Shown here: positions 7,795 through 14,826 of the stretch, piece after piece
Layout: each line of letters begins with the position of its first letter
How positions within the stretch are numbered: position 1 is the stretch's first letter
Assembly (NCBI GenBank): GCA_900543275.1
Contig: UQQL01000050.1
Coordinates: 1 to 15,248, forward strand
Source: an uncultured Collinsella sp.
GTDB taxonomy: Bacteria; Actinomycetota; Coriobacteriia; Coriobacteriales; Coriobacteriaceae
Length of the DNA stretch: 15,248 bases
Direction: 5' to 3'
Program-made: the position numbers and the translations under genes
The notes under the pieces: model-generated
What the model saw: the letters and a program-made list of their open reading frames with translations, nothing else
The model's database searches: none
Told to the model about the DNA's origin: nothing

Positions 7795-7827
7795 ATGATA
7801 GCGCTCTGAACTATTTTATAAAGTCAA
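7795..7827 (-). promoter_or_regulatory. AT-rich promoter region of feoAB
   Basis: The minus strand has TTGACT (7822-7827) and TATCAT (7795-7800), but 21 bp apart, longer than optimal. TAAAAT (7813-7818) is an alternative -10 without a good -35. This is the only strongly AT-rich stretch between the small gene and feoAB, so a promoter is likely here although its exact elements are uncertain. Confidence 0.45.
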
Positions 7828-7852
7828 ATACCGATGTTTACCTGCGCAAACT

Positions 7853-8173
7853 TTATGCGGTGCGCCCCGAAAGCTCTTTGCGCATACCGCTCAGCGAGAT
7901 CGAAATGGAACCCGACCGCGCGGTAGCAGTGAGTCGATCACCCTCAACCGACCCCGTGCATGTAAAGGGCGCCTTGCCCATCAAGACGTGGGAGATAGTA
8001 CCCGAGAGCTCAAAGAAATCGCACTCAGCGCGGGCACCCGAGAGAGCGATATTGAGACCCCTGACGTTTAGTACTGCCCTGAGCGCGCCGTTCACCCCAT
8101 GTGAAAACGTCACCTCGCCGCGCTTGCTCCCCACCGGCGTCTGGGCCAAAACCACATACGTACCCTCAAGCAT
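7853..8173 (-). CDS. Small beta-strand-rich protein of unknown function (106 aa)
   Basis: The ATG at 8173 is chosen because AGGAGG lies 4 nt before it; an ATG 12 codons upstream lacks a site. The protein has no signal peptide or membrane helix. It reads as alternating beta strands and turns: GTYVVLAQTPVG (4-15), a repeated G-x-[LI]-type pattern, ELSGTISHVLMGKAPF (55-70), GSVEGDRLTA (74-83) and LSGMRKEL (94-101). From memory, this layout (GTY, TPvG, a central G-x-f strand pair, then a second mGk and a final f-x-G-x-R) resembles a small domain seen alone or attached to flavoproteins in gut anaerobes. I give no function. It lies 47 bp after the esterase and 121 bp before feoAB on the same strand. 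Confidence 0.7.
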   Translation of the reverse strand: MLEGTYVVLAQTPVGSKRGEVTFSHGVNGALRAVLNVRGLNIALSGARAECDFFELSGTISHVLMGKAPFTCTGSVEGDRLTATARSGSISISLSGMRKELSGRTA

Positions 8174-8207
8174 GGCTCCTCCTCTAAGCAGACTTTTTGA
8201 AACGGGC

Positions 8208-8220
8208 AAGTAGTCTACTT
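8208..8220. repeat. 13-bp interrupted palindrome between esterase and small gene
   Basis: AAGTAG-T-CTACTT is a perfect 6-bp-arm palindrome abutting the esterase stop codon and 34 bp upstream of the small gene's start. The arms are too close (1 nt) to form an RNA hairpin, so a protein binding site is the more natural reading. It could also be chance. Confidence 0.35.
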
Positions 8221-9120
8221 TTACATATGGCGTTCCAGGAAGCGGAAGGCCAGGCGGATCCAGGGACGGACTGCCACCTGCTTGTCCTCGTTGTCGACCG
8301 CGGTGTTGGCGTTGCCGAGCGAAAGGCCGTGACCGCCCTGGTCAAAGACGTGCATCTCGCAAGCGACGCCCTCCTCGGCCATGCGCTGCGCAAACGGATA
8401 GACCTGTGCGATCGGCGCTGTCTTGTCGTCGGACACGCCCCACACAAAGGTCGGCGGCATCTGGCGCGAAACATGCGTGGTAGGGCAAATGTCGGTCAGG
8501 TGCTCATCGGTCGCCTCGCCGCCCGTCACCATCGACAGATAGTCGTTGAGCAAATCGCGCCCTGTCTTGCCACCCGTCTTGGGCACGCGCAGGTCGATGC
8601 GCGGGTCACGCGTCTGCATATCGCGCACATAGGCAAGGTCGAGCAACGGATAGCCCAGCACCACGGCGTCGGGACGAATGTCGTCCGGACGCGCCCCGGC
8701 AAGTGCCGCGAAGGGGCCGGTCTTCCACTGCGTTGCCAGCGAGGCGCAAATCATGCCGCCAGCAGAAAAGCCCACGACGCACACGCGCTTGGGATCGACA
8801 TGCCACTCGTCGGCATTCGCACGCACCGTGGCGACCATCTTGGCAAGATCTGCCTGGGGGTGCGGAAAGCTCACGTCACCCGTAGAACTTGTGACATAGT
8901 TGAGCACAAAGGCCTGGTAACCGTGATCCAAAAACGCAAACGCCACGGGATCCTGCTCATGCGGAGCGATATGCGTAAACGCACCTCCGCCGCAGATAAT
9001 CACGGCAGGGCGGCGGCCATTCGGTTTATCGGGCAGCGGTTCGGCACCCAAATACGTAAACGTCGCCGGATATTCCTCGGTCGGCTCCTCGCCCCACAGC
9101 GCATGGTTCTCGACAATCAT
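8221..9120 (-). CDS. Alpha/beta-hydrolase esterase (acetyl-esterase/BD-FAE-like)
   Basis: A 299-aa serine hydrolase, probably a cytoplasmic carboxyl esterase or deacetylase acting on small or acylated-sugar substrates. The oxyanion-hole segment CGGGAF (43-48) follows the first core strand. The nucleophile is S119 in GFSAGG, the acid is probably D232 in VSDDKTAP, and the catalytic histidine is H264 in GGHGLSLG. No signal peptide is present. The start at 9120 is chosen because AAGGGAG lies 5 nt upstream; an open frame continues another 113 codons upstream but through AT-rich, unconserved-looking DNA that overlaps the promoter of the divergent EIIA gene. It is followed on the same strand by the 106-aa protein. 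Exact substrate unknown. Confidence 0.92.
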   Translation of the reverse strand: MIVENHALWGEEPTEEYPATFTYLGAEPLPDKPNGRRPAVIICGGGAFTHIAPHEQDPVAFAFLDHGYQAFVLNYVTSSTGDVSFPHPQADLAKMVATVRANADEWHVDPKRVCVVGFSAGGMICASLATQWKTGPFAALAGARPDDIRPDAVVLGYPLLDLAYVRDMQTRDPRIDLRVPKTGGKTGRDLLNDYLSMVTGGEATDEHLTDICPTTHVSRQMPPTFVWGVSDDKTAPIAQVYPFAQRMAEEGVACEMHVFDQGGHGLSLGNANTAVDNEDKQVAVRPWIRLAFRFLERHM

Positions 9121-9225
9121 ATGTGCTCCCTTCGCGCAAATTAAGCGCCATTGTTTTTCGCCTTCAAGCGTACCCCACTTGAACCCGTGACGCAGAAACA
9201 CGCCAGCAATAAGTTTCCCTTCAAC

Positions 9226-9265
9226 TGATATATCACATAATCCCAGCTCAGAGGTATCGCTGAGC
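9226..9265. promoter_or_regulatory. Two palindromes in the divergent esterase/EIIA region
   Basis: The 244-bp gap 9121-9364 holds a perfect 10-bp palindrome TGATATATCA (9226-9235) and an inverted repeat GCTCAG/CTGAGC (9246-9251 and 9260-9265, 8-nt loop). Both sit just upstream of the proposed EIIA promoter and could be binding sites for a sugar-responsive regulator. No catabolite-responsive or BglG-type antiterminator site is recognisable. Confidence 0.3.
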
Positions 9266-9283
9266 AGCGTAGAATAGGGGGTG

Positions 9284-9310
9284 TTGACCAAGCCGCGAAA
9301 CAGATATGAA
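9284..9310 (+). promoter_or_regulatory. Candidate promoter of the EIIA gene
   Basis: TTGACC (9284-9289, five of six) is followed 15 bp later by TATGAA (9305-9310, four of six). The spacer is short. A start near 9317 would leave a leader of about 48 nt that contains GCGC-GATAT-GCGC (9331-9343). Confidence 0.45.
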
Positions 9311-9364
9311 ACGTTTCCGGCAAACCAAACGCGCGATATGCGCCTATTTAAGTTGGAGGCAACT

Positions 9365-9928
9365 ATGGGTCTGCTCGATTCGCTTAAGTCCACCTTCACC
9401 TCGACCGGCGAGGCGTCCGTTCCGCCCGCAGCAAGCTTCGCCACCCGCGAAGGCGTCATCTATGCCCCCGTCAACGGCGTGCTCGTCAGCCTGGACGAGG
9501 TTCCCGACGAGACGATCGCCTCGGGCATGCTTGGCCAGGGCTATGGCATCGAGCCCATTACCGGCACCATCTATGCGCCCGCCAACGGCCGCATCGGCGC
9601 CACCACTGTCACCAACCACTCCATCGGCATGATTACCGAGGACGGTCTGCGCGTATTCATCCATGTTGGCCTGGGCACCGTGGAAATGAACGGCAAGGGT
9701 TTTGCCCGCTTTGTCGAGATGGGCGATGTGGTCAAGGCCGGCCAGCCGCTCATCAGCTTCGACCGCGACGCTATCAAGGCCGCCGGCCACGAGGACATCG
9801 TGACCGTCATCGTCTCCGAGCTCGATCGTCTTAAGAGCATCGACCATGTCGGCGAGTCTGGAACGCTTATCGGCGGCAACCCGCTCGTCAAGCTTGGCGA
9901 CCCGCTGCTGGTTGCCAAGACCAAGTAG
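9365..9928 (+). CDS. Stand-alone PTS glucose-type EIIA (Crr-like)
   Basis: A 187-aa cytoplasmic phosphocarrier. It accepts phosphate from HPr and passes it to a sugar-specific EIIB, and in many bacteria also signals sugar supply. The EIIA-Glc domain spans about 27-180. The two active-site histidines are H85 in TNHSIGM and H100 (phosphorylated) in VFIHVGLGTVEMNG, matching H75 and H90 of E. coli Crr. The ATG at 9365 is chosen because GGAGG lies 5 nt before it and the residues preceding the domain are then short and normal. No EIIB, EIIC, HPr or EI gene is in the window, so this is a detached EIIA serving a PTS encoded elsewhere. A strong terminator follows, so it is probably monocistronic. Confidence 0.96.
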   Translation: MGLLDSLKSTFTSTGEASVPPAASFATREGVIYAPVNGVLVSLDEVPDETIASGMLGQGYGIEPITGTIYAPANGRIGATTVTNHSIGMITEDGLRVFIHVGLGTVEMNGKGFARFVEMGDVVKAGQPLISFDRDAIKAAGHEDIVTVIVSELDRLKSIDHVGESGTLIGGNPLVKLGDPLLVAKTK

Positions 9929-9965
9929 CCAGGCCCCGCGCCACACAGCCAAAAGGCACCTCGTC

Positions 9966-9999
9966 AAGCGCCCGCGACCATTTGGCCGCGGGCGCTTTT
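9966..9999 (+). terminator. Intrinsic terminator after the EIIA gene
   Basis: AGCGCCCGCG (9967-9976) pairs perfectly with CGCGGGCGCT (9987-9996); a further A-T pair (9966/9997) and an inner CCA/TGG extend the stem. TTTT follows, then CGTTT. It begins 37 bp after the EIIA stop. Confidence 0.9.
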
Positions 10000-10057
10000 C
10001 GTTTGAAAAACCATCCCGCCAATGCCTTATCTGTATAGCCCAAATGAGCCGAGCTGC

Positions 10058-10063
10058 TAGAAT
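10058..10063 (+). promoter_or_regulatory. asnS: Candidate -10 of asnS
   Basis: TAGAAT (five of six) lies 46 bp before the asnS GTG, in the only AT-richer part of the gap after the EIIA terminator. No good -35 is visible. The leader would be about 40 nt, too short for a T-box. Confidence 0.45.
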
Positions 10064-10109
10064 ATCGAACTGTATGGATAACTATCATTCAACCGCTATG
10101 GGAGGATAC

Positions 10110-11513
10110 GTGAACCGCACCAAAATCGCGCAGCTCTACGCCGACGCCGAGTCGCTCGGCGGCCAGACTGTCACCGTCGCCGGCTGGGTCAAGTCCGTCC
10201 GCGACATGAAGAACTTTGGCTTTGTTACGCTCAACGACGGCAGTTGCTTCCGCGACCTGCAGGTCGTCATGAACCGCGAGGCACTCGACAACTACGACGA
10301 GATCGCCCATCAAAACGTCTCGGCCGCACTCATTTGCACCGGCACCGTCAAGCTGACGCCCGACGCGCCCCAGCCTTTCGAGCTTTCTGCCACCTCCATC
10401 GAGGTCGAGGGCGTCAGCGCCCCGGATTACCCGCTGCAGAAGAAGCGCGCGACCGTCGAGTTCCTGCGCACCCAGCAGCACCTGCGCCCGCGCACCAACC
10501 TGTTCCGCGCCGTGTTCCGCATCCGCTCTGTCGCGGCTGCAGCCATCCACCGCTTCTTCCAGGAGCAGGGCTTTGTCTACGTCAACACCCCCATCATCAC
10601 CACGAGTGACTGCGAGGGCGCCGGCGAGATGTTCCGTGTGACCACGCTTGACCCCAAAAATCCGCCCCTCACCGAGTCCGGCGAGGTCGACTGGAGCCAG
10701 GACTTCTTTGGCAAGCATGCGAGCCTCACCGTGTCCGGCCAGCTCAATGCCGAGAACTTTGCCCTGGCCTTTGGCGACGTGTACACCTTTGGCCCCACCT
10801 TCCGCGCCGAAAACTCCAACACCACGCGCCACGCCGCCGAGTTTTGGATGATTGAGCCCGAGATGGCCTTTGCCGATCTGAACGACTACATGGATAACGC
10901 CGAGGCCATGCTCAAGTACGTCCTCAAGGACGTAATGGCCACCTGCCCCGACGAGCTCAACATGCTCAACAAGTTTGTGGACAAGGGTCTGATCGAGCGC
11001 CTGAACCACGTGGCAAACTCCGACTTTGCCCGTATTACCTACACCGAGGCCGTCGAAATTCTGGAGCAGGCCGTCGCCGCCGGTCACCAGTTTGATTACC
11101 CCGTCAGCTGGGGCATCGACCTGCAAACCGAGCACGAGCGTTTCCTGACCGAGGAACACTTTAAGCGACCGACTTTTGTGACCGACTACCCGGCCGAGAT
11201 CAAGGCGTTCTACATGCGCATGAACGAGGACGGCAAGACCGTCGCCGCCGCCGACTGCCTGGTTCCCGGTATCGGCGAGATTATCGGCGGCTCCCAGCGC
11301 GAGGAGCGCCTGGACCTGCTCGAGGCCCGTATCAAGGACCTGGGTATGAATCCCGAGCAGTACAAGTACTATCTGGACCTGCGCCGCTATGGTTCCTGCA
11401 AGCACGCCGGCTACGGCTTGGGCTTCGAGCGCCTGGTCATGTACCTGACCGGCGTGGGCAACATCCGCGACGTCCTGCCGCACCCGCGCACCGTGGGCAA
11501 CGCCGACTTCTAA
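10110..11513 (+). CDS. asnS: Asparaginyl-tRNA synthetase
   Basis: A 467-aa class IIb aminoacyl-tRNA synthetase that charges tRNA-Asn with asparagine; E. coli AsnS is 466 aa. An N-terminal OB-fold anticodon-binding domain (about 18-105) precedes the catalytic core. Motif 2 is FRAENSNTTRHAAEFWMIEPE (231-251) and motif 3 is GLGFERLVMYLTG (436-448); the C-terminus ends in the usual PRTVGNADF. The start is the GTG at 10110 with GGAGG 4 nt upstream. An in-frame ATG at 10098 overlaps that ribosome site and would add only four residues, so it is rejected. Transcribed alone between two strong terminators. Confidence 0.98.
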   Translation: MNRTKIAQLYADAESLGGQTVTVAGWVKSVRDMKNFGFVTLNDGSCFRDLQVVMNREALDNYDEIAHQNVSAALICTGTVKLTPDAPQPFELSATSIEVEGVSAPDYPLQKKRATVEFLRTQQHLRPRTNLFRAVFRIRSVAAAAIHRFFQEQGFVYVNTPIITTSDCEGAGEMFRVTTLDPKNPPLTESGEVDWSQDFFGKHASLTVSGQLNAENFALAFGDVYTFGPTFRAENSNTTRHAAEFWMIEPEMAFADLNDYMDNAEAMLKYVLKDVMATCPDELNMLNKFVDKGLIERLNHVANSDFARITYTEAVEILEQAVAAGHQFDYPVSWGIDLQTEHERFLTEEHFKRPTFVTDYPAEIKAFYMRMNEDGKTVAAADCLVPGIGEIIGGSQREERLDLLEARIKDLGMNPEQYKYYLDLRRYGSCKHAGYGLGFERLVMYLTGVGNIRDVLPHPRTVGNADF

Positions 11514-11559
11514 TCGTCGGACGCTAGCTCGCGTCGCCACACGCCAACGCTCATCGCAC

Positions 11560-11595
11560 AAGCGTCTCTCGACATCGGTCGAGAGACGCTTTTTT
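11560..11595 (+). terminator. Intrinsic terminator after asnS
   Basis: A perfect 13-bp stem (11561-11573 with 11578-11590, extended by an A-T pair at 11560/11591) closes the tetraloop ATCG. The last six bases 11590-11595 are all T. It starts 46 bp after the asnS stop. Confidence 0.95.
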
Positions 11596-11771
11596 CAACA
11601 GCATCCGTCAAGCTTTTGGCAAGTTTTTGGTCAGTTGGGCAGGGCTGTTGAAAACTCGACCCGCCGCTTGCCGACGGCTACCGACCGCCCAGGGCGTCCT
11701 GCACCCCTGGGAAAGCCCCGCGTCCTAGGCTCCATACCGTCGCCACCCAAAACGGAAAGGACGTGGGTGCC
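11596..11771 (+). promoter_or_regulatory. Leader region of the WYL regulator with several inverted repeats
   Basis: This 176-bp gap contains CAACAGC/GCTGTTG (11596-11602 and 11644-11650), CCCAGGG/CCCTGGG (11688-11694 and 11705-11711), a repeated GCGTCCT (11694-11700 and 11720-11726) and CACCCA/TGGGTG (11744-11749 and 11764-11769). The last pair brackets the GGAAAGGA ribosome site. TTGAAA (11648-11653) is -35-like, but no well-spaced -10 was found. Autoregulation at one of the repeats is plausible, not shown. Confidence 0.4.
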
Positions 11772-12557
11772 ATGACCGAAACCGCTGTTGAAACTTACGA
11801 GACCACGACGAGGGGCGCCGCCTCGATGGCAGCCTATCGCGCCGTTCGTATCTTGCAACTATTAAGCGAAAACACCGGCGAGGACAAGGCCATGCTTTCC
11901 GATGAGTTGATCCGGCGCCTCGCCCATCCCGACGACCCCGCCCGCATGCCCATCTCGGCGGCGCGGCGCAGCATCTACACCGCCATCTCCGCACTTCGCC
12001 ATGCCGGATACGAAATTGAGTACAAGCGCGGCGTGGGTTATCGGCTCTTGACCCGTCCGCTCACCGACGAAGAGATCATCCGGCTCCACGGCATGGTCAT
12101 GCGCAACCGCTCTACACCCATCGCCATTCGAAAAAGCATGGCGCAGCACCTGGTTGCCATGGCGAGTGCCGACGTTCGCGGCTACCTCGATGCGCCCGAG
12201 CCTGCTCCAAGCGCAGACGGCAAATCCACCAAGGCCACACGCACGCCCGTCAAGCGCATCGATGCCTGCGAGCTCATCGAGCAGGCCATCGACCACGGAA
12301 CCACGGTGAGTTTTGATATTTCGAGTGTCACGGCACGCGGAGAGGTCGAAGTGGCGCGGATGACACTCCGGCCCTTTGCCATCAAGCAACGAGACGGCAT
12401 CTCGTATTTGCTGGGAACGGTCTATGACGCGCGAGGCGCCGATGACACGTTGCGTACCGTAGAGATCGGCCGCATGAGAAACGTCACCACACGTCTCCTC
12501 GACGGCAAGAAGCTCTTCGCCGCCCTGGACGAGGACGACGCCTCCTCCGCCGCATAA
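11772..12557 (+). CDS. WYL-domain-like helix-turn-helix transcriptional regulator
   Basis: A 261-aa cytoplasmic regulator. An N-terminal helix-rich part (20-95) has the layout of a winged helix: RAVRILQLLSE, then SAARRSIYTAISALRHAGYEIEYKRGVGYRL, in which RRSIYTAISALRHAGY looks like the recognition helix. A central segment (96-140) and a low-complexity Pro/Ala/Ser/Lys linker (140-160) lead to a C-terminal domain (162-245) with the strand pattern of WYL domains (TLRPFAIKQRDGISYLLG, then LRTVEIGRMRNV). The diagnostic W-Y-L is replaced by S-Y-L, so the ligand-sensing pocket may differ. ATG 11772 is preferred over GTG 11763, which is only 1 nt from the GGAAAGGA site. It is divergently related to nothing and precedes the ABC operon by 160 bp. 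Confidence 0.85.
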   Translation: MTETAVETYETTTRGAASMAAYRAVRILQLLSENTGEDKAMLSDELIRRLAHPDDPARMPISAARRSIYTAISALRHAGYEIEYKRGVGYRLLTRPLTDEEIIRLHGMVMRNRSTPIAIRKSMAQHLVAMASADVRGYLDAPEPAPSADGKSTKATRTPVKRIDACELIEQAIDHGTTVSFDISSVTARGEVEVARMTLRPFAIKQRDGISYLLGTVYDARGADDTLRTVEIGRMRNVTTRLLDGKKLFAALDEDDASSAA

Positions 12558-12626
12558 GACCCTCCGCCGCCCATTCGACTACCCGTACCGCCCATCCGAT
12601 TCTGTATTAAAAAACCCGCCAGGCTG

Positions 12627-12654
12627 TTGTAAAAATGGACATCAGCGCTACTAT
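12627..12654 (+). promoter_or_regulatory. Candidate promoter of the ABC transporter operon
   Basis: TTGTAA (12627-12632) and TACTAT (12649-12654) are 16 bp apart, each four of six to consensus. The overlapping ACTATAGT (12650-12657) is an 8-bp palindrome. The predicted start near 12661 leaves a leader of about 57 nt. Confidence 0.5.
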
Positions 12655-12659
12655 AGTCC

Positions 12660-12685
12660 CACTTGCACTTTGTCCCAGTGCAGTG
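12660..12685 (+). promoter_or_regulatory. Hairpin or operator at the start of the ABC operon leader
   Basis: TGCACT (12664-12669) and AGTGCA (12677-12682) pair around a 7-nt loop, and CAC/GTG extend the stem past a one-base bulge. Its position right after the promoter suggests a repressor site or a transcript-stabilising 5' hairpin. No T-run follows, so it is not a terminator. Confidence 0.45.
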
Positions 12686-12717
12686 TTTCCAGCCATTTTT
12701 ATACTGGGGGTAATGAT

Positions 12718-13698
12718 ATGAAGGACATCACCATCAGCCGCAGGAGCCTTCTGGTCTCCGCCGGCCTGCTCGCGCTCGCCCCGCTCGCCGGATGCGGCGG
12801 CAACTCTGGTTCCGGCTCCGCTGCCGCCGGTTCAGACTACACCATCGGCGTTCTGCAGCTCACCGAGCACTCCGCACTCGATGCCGCCAACGACGGCTTT
12901 GTCAAGGCCATCAAGAAGAGCGGTCTCAAGGTCAAGATCGACCAGAAGAACGCCCAGAACGACCAGTCCACGTGTAAGTCCATTGCCGACAAGTTTGTGG
13001 GCGACAACGTCAGCCTGATTTATGCCATCGCCACGCCCGCCGCGCAGGCTGCCGCCGGCGCCACGGCCGATATCCCCATCGTGGGCTGCGCCATCACCGA
13101 CTACGCCGCCTCCGGCCTGGTCCAGGACAACGACAAGCCCGGGACCAACGTCACGGGCGCTTCCGACCTCACCCCGGTCGCCGAGCAACTCGAGATGATG
13201 CAGAAGGTCCTGCCCGACGTTAAAAAGGTCGGCCTGCTCTACTGCACCGCCGAGTCCAACTCCGACGTCCAGATCAAGGCCGCCAAGAAGGAGCTCGACA
13301 AGCTGGGCCTCGAGTACACCGACTTCACCGTCTCGAGCTCCAACGAGATTCAGTCCGTCGTCGAGTCTGCCGTGGGCAAGGTCGACGCGCTGTACTCCCC
13401 CACTGACAACACCATCGCCGCGGGCGCTTCGCAGGTCGGCCAGATCTGCAAGGAGAATAAGCTCCCCTTCGTGACCGGCGAGGAGGGTATGTGCATGGCC
13501 GGCGGCCTGTTCACCCTCTCCATCAACTACGAGGACCTGGGCTACGCCGCGGGCGAGATGGCCGTTAAGATCCTGAAGGGCGAGGCCAAGCCCGAGGATA
13601 TGCCGATCAAGCACCTCTCGAGCAAGAACCTGGTCGTCGTCAAGAATGACGAGATGGCCGAGGCTTTGGGCATCGACCTCTCCGCTCTGGACGAGTAG
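12718..13698 (+). CDS. ABC transporter substrate-binding lipoprotein (TrpX-like, ABC_sub_bind family)
   Basis: A 326-aa extracytoplasmic binding protein of an importer. The N-terminus has a lipoprotein signal ending in LAGC with the lipidated Cys26. It also has SRRSLL at 7-12, which resembles a twin-arginine motif. A Gly/Ser/Ala linker (27-38) follows, then the two-lobed periplasmic-binding fold: YTIGVLQLTEH (40-50) and repeated lobes ending in DMPIKHLSSKNLVVVKN. This is the PF04392 family, whose best-known member is TrpX of streptococcal TrpXYZ; the real ligand here is unknown. ATG 12718 is chosen because GGGGG stands 7 nt upstream and the signal then begins correctly. It is the first gene of an operon with the permease and ATPase genes, separated from them by an intrinsic terminator. 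Confidence 0.95.
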   Translation: MKDITISRRSLLVSAGLLALAPLAGCGGNSGSGSAAAGSDYTIGVLQLTEHSALDAANDGFVKAIKKSGLKVKIDQKNAQNDQSTCKSIADKFVGDNVSLIYAIATPAAQAAAGATADIPIVGCAITDYAASGLVQDNDKPGTNVTGASDLTPVAEQLEMMQKVLPDVKKVGLLYCTAESNSDVQIKAAKKELDKLGLEYTDFTVSSSNEIQSVVESAVGKVDALYSPTDNTIAAGASQVGQICKENKLPFVTGEEGMCMAGGLFTLSINYEDLGYAAGEMAVKILKGEAKPEDMPIKHLSSKNLVVVKNDEMAEALGIDLSALDE

Positions 13699-13769
13699 CA
13701 GTATGCGCGGCGATGTGCCTAGGGCCCATACTCGCGCCGTTGCCGTGTTATTCAATATCTGAGCCACAG

Positions 13770-13808
13770 GGGCGAACGCCAAAGACCGGCGTTCGCCCTG
13801 CTTGTTTC
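13770..13808 (+). terminator. Intrinsic terminator inside the ABC operon
   Basis: GGGCGAACGCC (13770-13780) pairs perfectly with GGCGTTCGCCC (13788-13798) around a 7-nt loop, followed by the moderately T-rich TGCTTGTTT. It lies 71 bp after the binding-protein stop and 94 bp before the permease start. A partial terminator here would give more binding-protein mRNA than permease mRNA. Confidence 0.75.
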
Positions 13809-13837
13809 GGATGAGGCAAAACATCCGTCCGCCACTC

Positions 13838-13843
13838 TATTAT
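13838..13843 (+). promoter_or_regulatory. Candidate -10 of a second promoter before the permease gene
   Basis: TATTAT (five of six) lies 59 bp before the permease ATG, just past the internal terminator. No good -35 is present at 16-18 bp. It could let the permease and ATPase genes be expressed apart from the binding-protein gene. Confidence 0.35.
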
Positions 13844-13902
13844 GCATTGTTACCGCTATCATGGTGACTCGCGTGTCCACCCTATCCTAGGAGGTATGAA
13901 GC

Positions 13903-14826
13903 ATGCTCATTGCATTGCAGGGCGCCGTTTCGCAGGGTGTCCTCTGGGGCATTATGGTGCTCGGCGTGTTTATCACGTTCCGCCTGCTCGACATCCCCGA
14001 TATGACCTGCGACGGCAGCTTTGCCCTCGGCGGCTGTGTTTGCGCCGTGCTCATCGTCAACAATAACGTCGACCCCTTGCTCGCCGTGCTGGCCGGCATG
14101 TGCGCCGGTGCCATTGCCGGCGCCGTCACGGGCATCTTGACCACCGTCTTTGAGATTCCCGCAATCCTCGCCGGAATCCTTACGCAGATCAGTCTGTGGT
14201 CCATCAACCTGCGCATCATGGGCAAATCCAACACGCCCATCCTTGCCAAGGGCACCATCTTCTCATCCGTCAGCCACATGACGGGCCTGCCGCAGTCCAC
14301 CGTTGCCATCATCCTGGGCATTGTGCTGGCCGTGGCCATCGTCGCCATCCTGTACTGGTTCTTTGGCACCGAGATCGGCTCGGCGCTGCGTGCCACCGGC
14401 AACAACGAGTACATGATCCGCGCCCTGGGCGTCAACACCAACACCACCAAGATGATCGCCCTCGTGCTCTCCAACGCCCTCATCGGCCTCTCTGGCGCGC
14501 TTATCTGCCAGAGCCAAAAGTATGCCGACATTGGCATGGGTACCGGCGCCATCGTTATCGGTCTTGCCGCTATTGTTATCGGCGAGGTGCTCGGCCGCCT
14601 GCTGCCCGGCGGTCTCACGCAGTTTAGCGTCCGTCTTGCCTCCGCCGTCTTTGGCTCCGTGGTGTACTTCCTCATCCGCGCCATCGTGCTGCAGTTGGGC
14701 ATGGACGCCAACGACATGAAGCTGCTCTCCGCCGTGATCGTCGCCGTGGCCCTGTGCGTGCCCGTGGTTTGGGAGCGCTATAAGCTCCGCAGCTCCTACA
14801 CGAAGGGGGATGAGGCAGATGCTTAA
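13903..14826 (+). CDS. ABC transporter permease (TrpY-like, branched-chain amino-acid type)
   Basis: A 307-aa inner-membrane permease with about eight or nine hydrophobic segments, of the BPD_transp_2 family (PF02653) that pairs with PF04392 binding proteins. The family signature near the second helix is MTCDGSFALGG (34-44). The cytoplasmic coupling loop that contacts the ATPase is ALRATGNNEYMIRALGVNT (161-179). The ATG at 13903 has AGGAGG 8 nt upstream; an out-of-frame ATG at 13896 is ignored. Its last 8 bases overlap the start of the ATPase gene, so the two are translationally coupled. Substrate follows that of the binding protein and is unknown. Confidence 0.95.
   Translation: MLIALQGAVSQGVLWGIMVLGVFITFRLLDIPDMTCDGSFALGGCVCAVLIVNNNVDPLLAVLAGMCAGAIAGAVTGILTTVFEIPAILAGILTQISLWSINLRIMGKSNTPILAKGTIFSSVSHMTGLPQSTVAIILGIVLAVAIVAILYWFFGTEIGSALRATGNNEYMIRALGVNTNTTKMIALVLSNALIGLSGALICQSQKYADIGMGTGAIVIGLAAIVIGEVLGRLLPGGLTQFSVRLASAVFGSVVYFLIRAIVLQLGMDANDMKLLSAVIVAVALCVPVVWERYKLRSSYTKGDEADA

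Noticed and set aside
9121..9459. A 113-codon N-terminal extension of the esterase
   Set aside because: The ATG at 9120 has its own strong ribosome site. The extension uses AT-rich, unusual codons and would overlap the promoter and start of the divergent EIIA gene.
10089..11561. A 490-codon open frame on the minus strand opposite asnS
   Set aside because: It mirrors a conserved full-length asparaginyl-tRNA synthetase, crosses its promoter and shows the Gly/Val/His/Leu bias of antisense translation.
12558..12717. A T-box riboswitch before the TrpX-like operon
   Set aside because: The probable transcript leader is about 57 nt and neither the conserved TGG-ACCGCG antiterminator bulge nor a specifier stem can be found.
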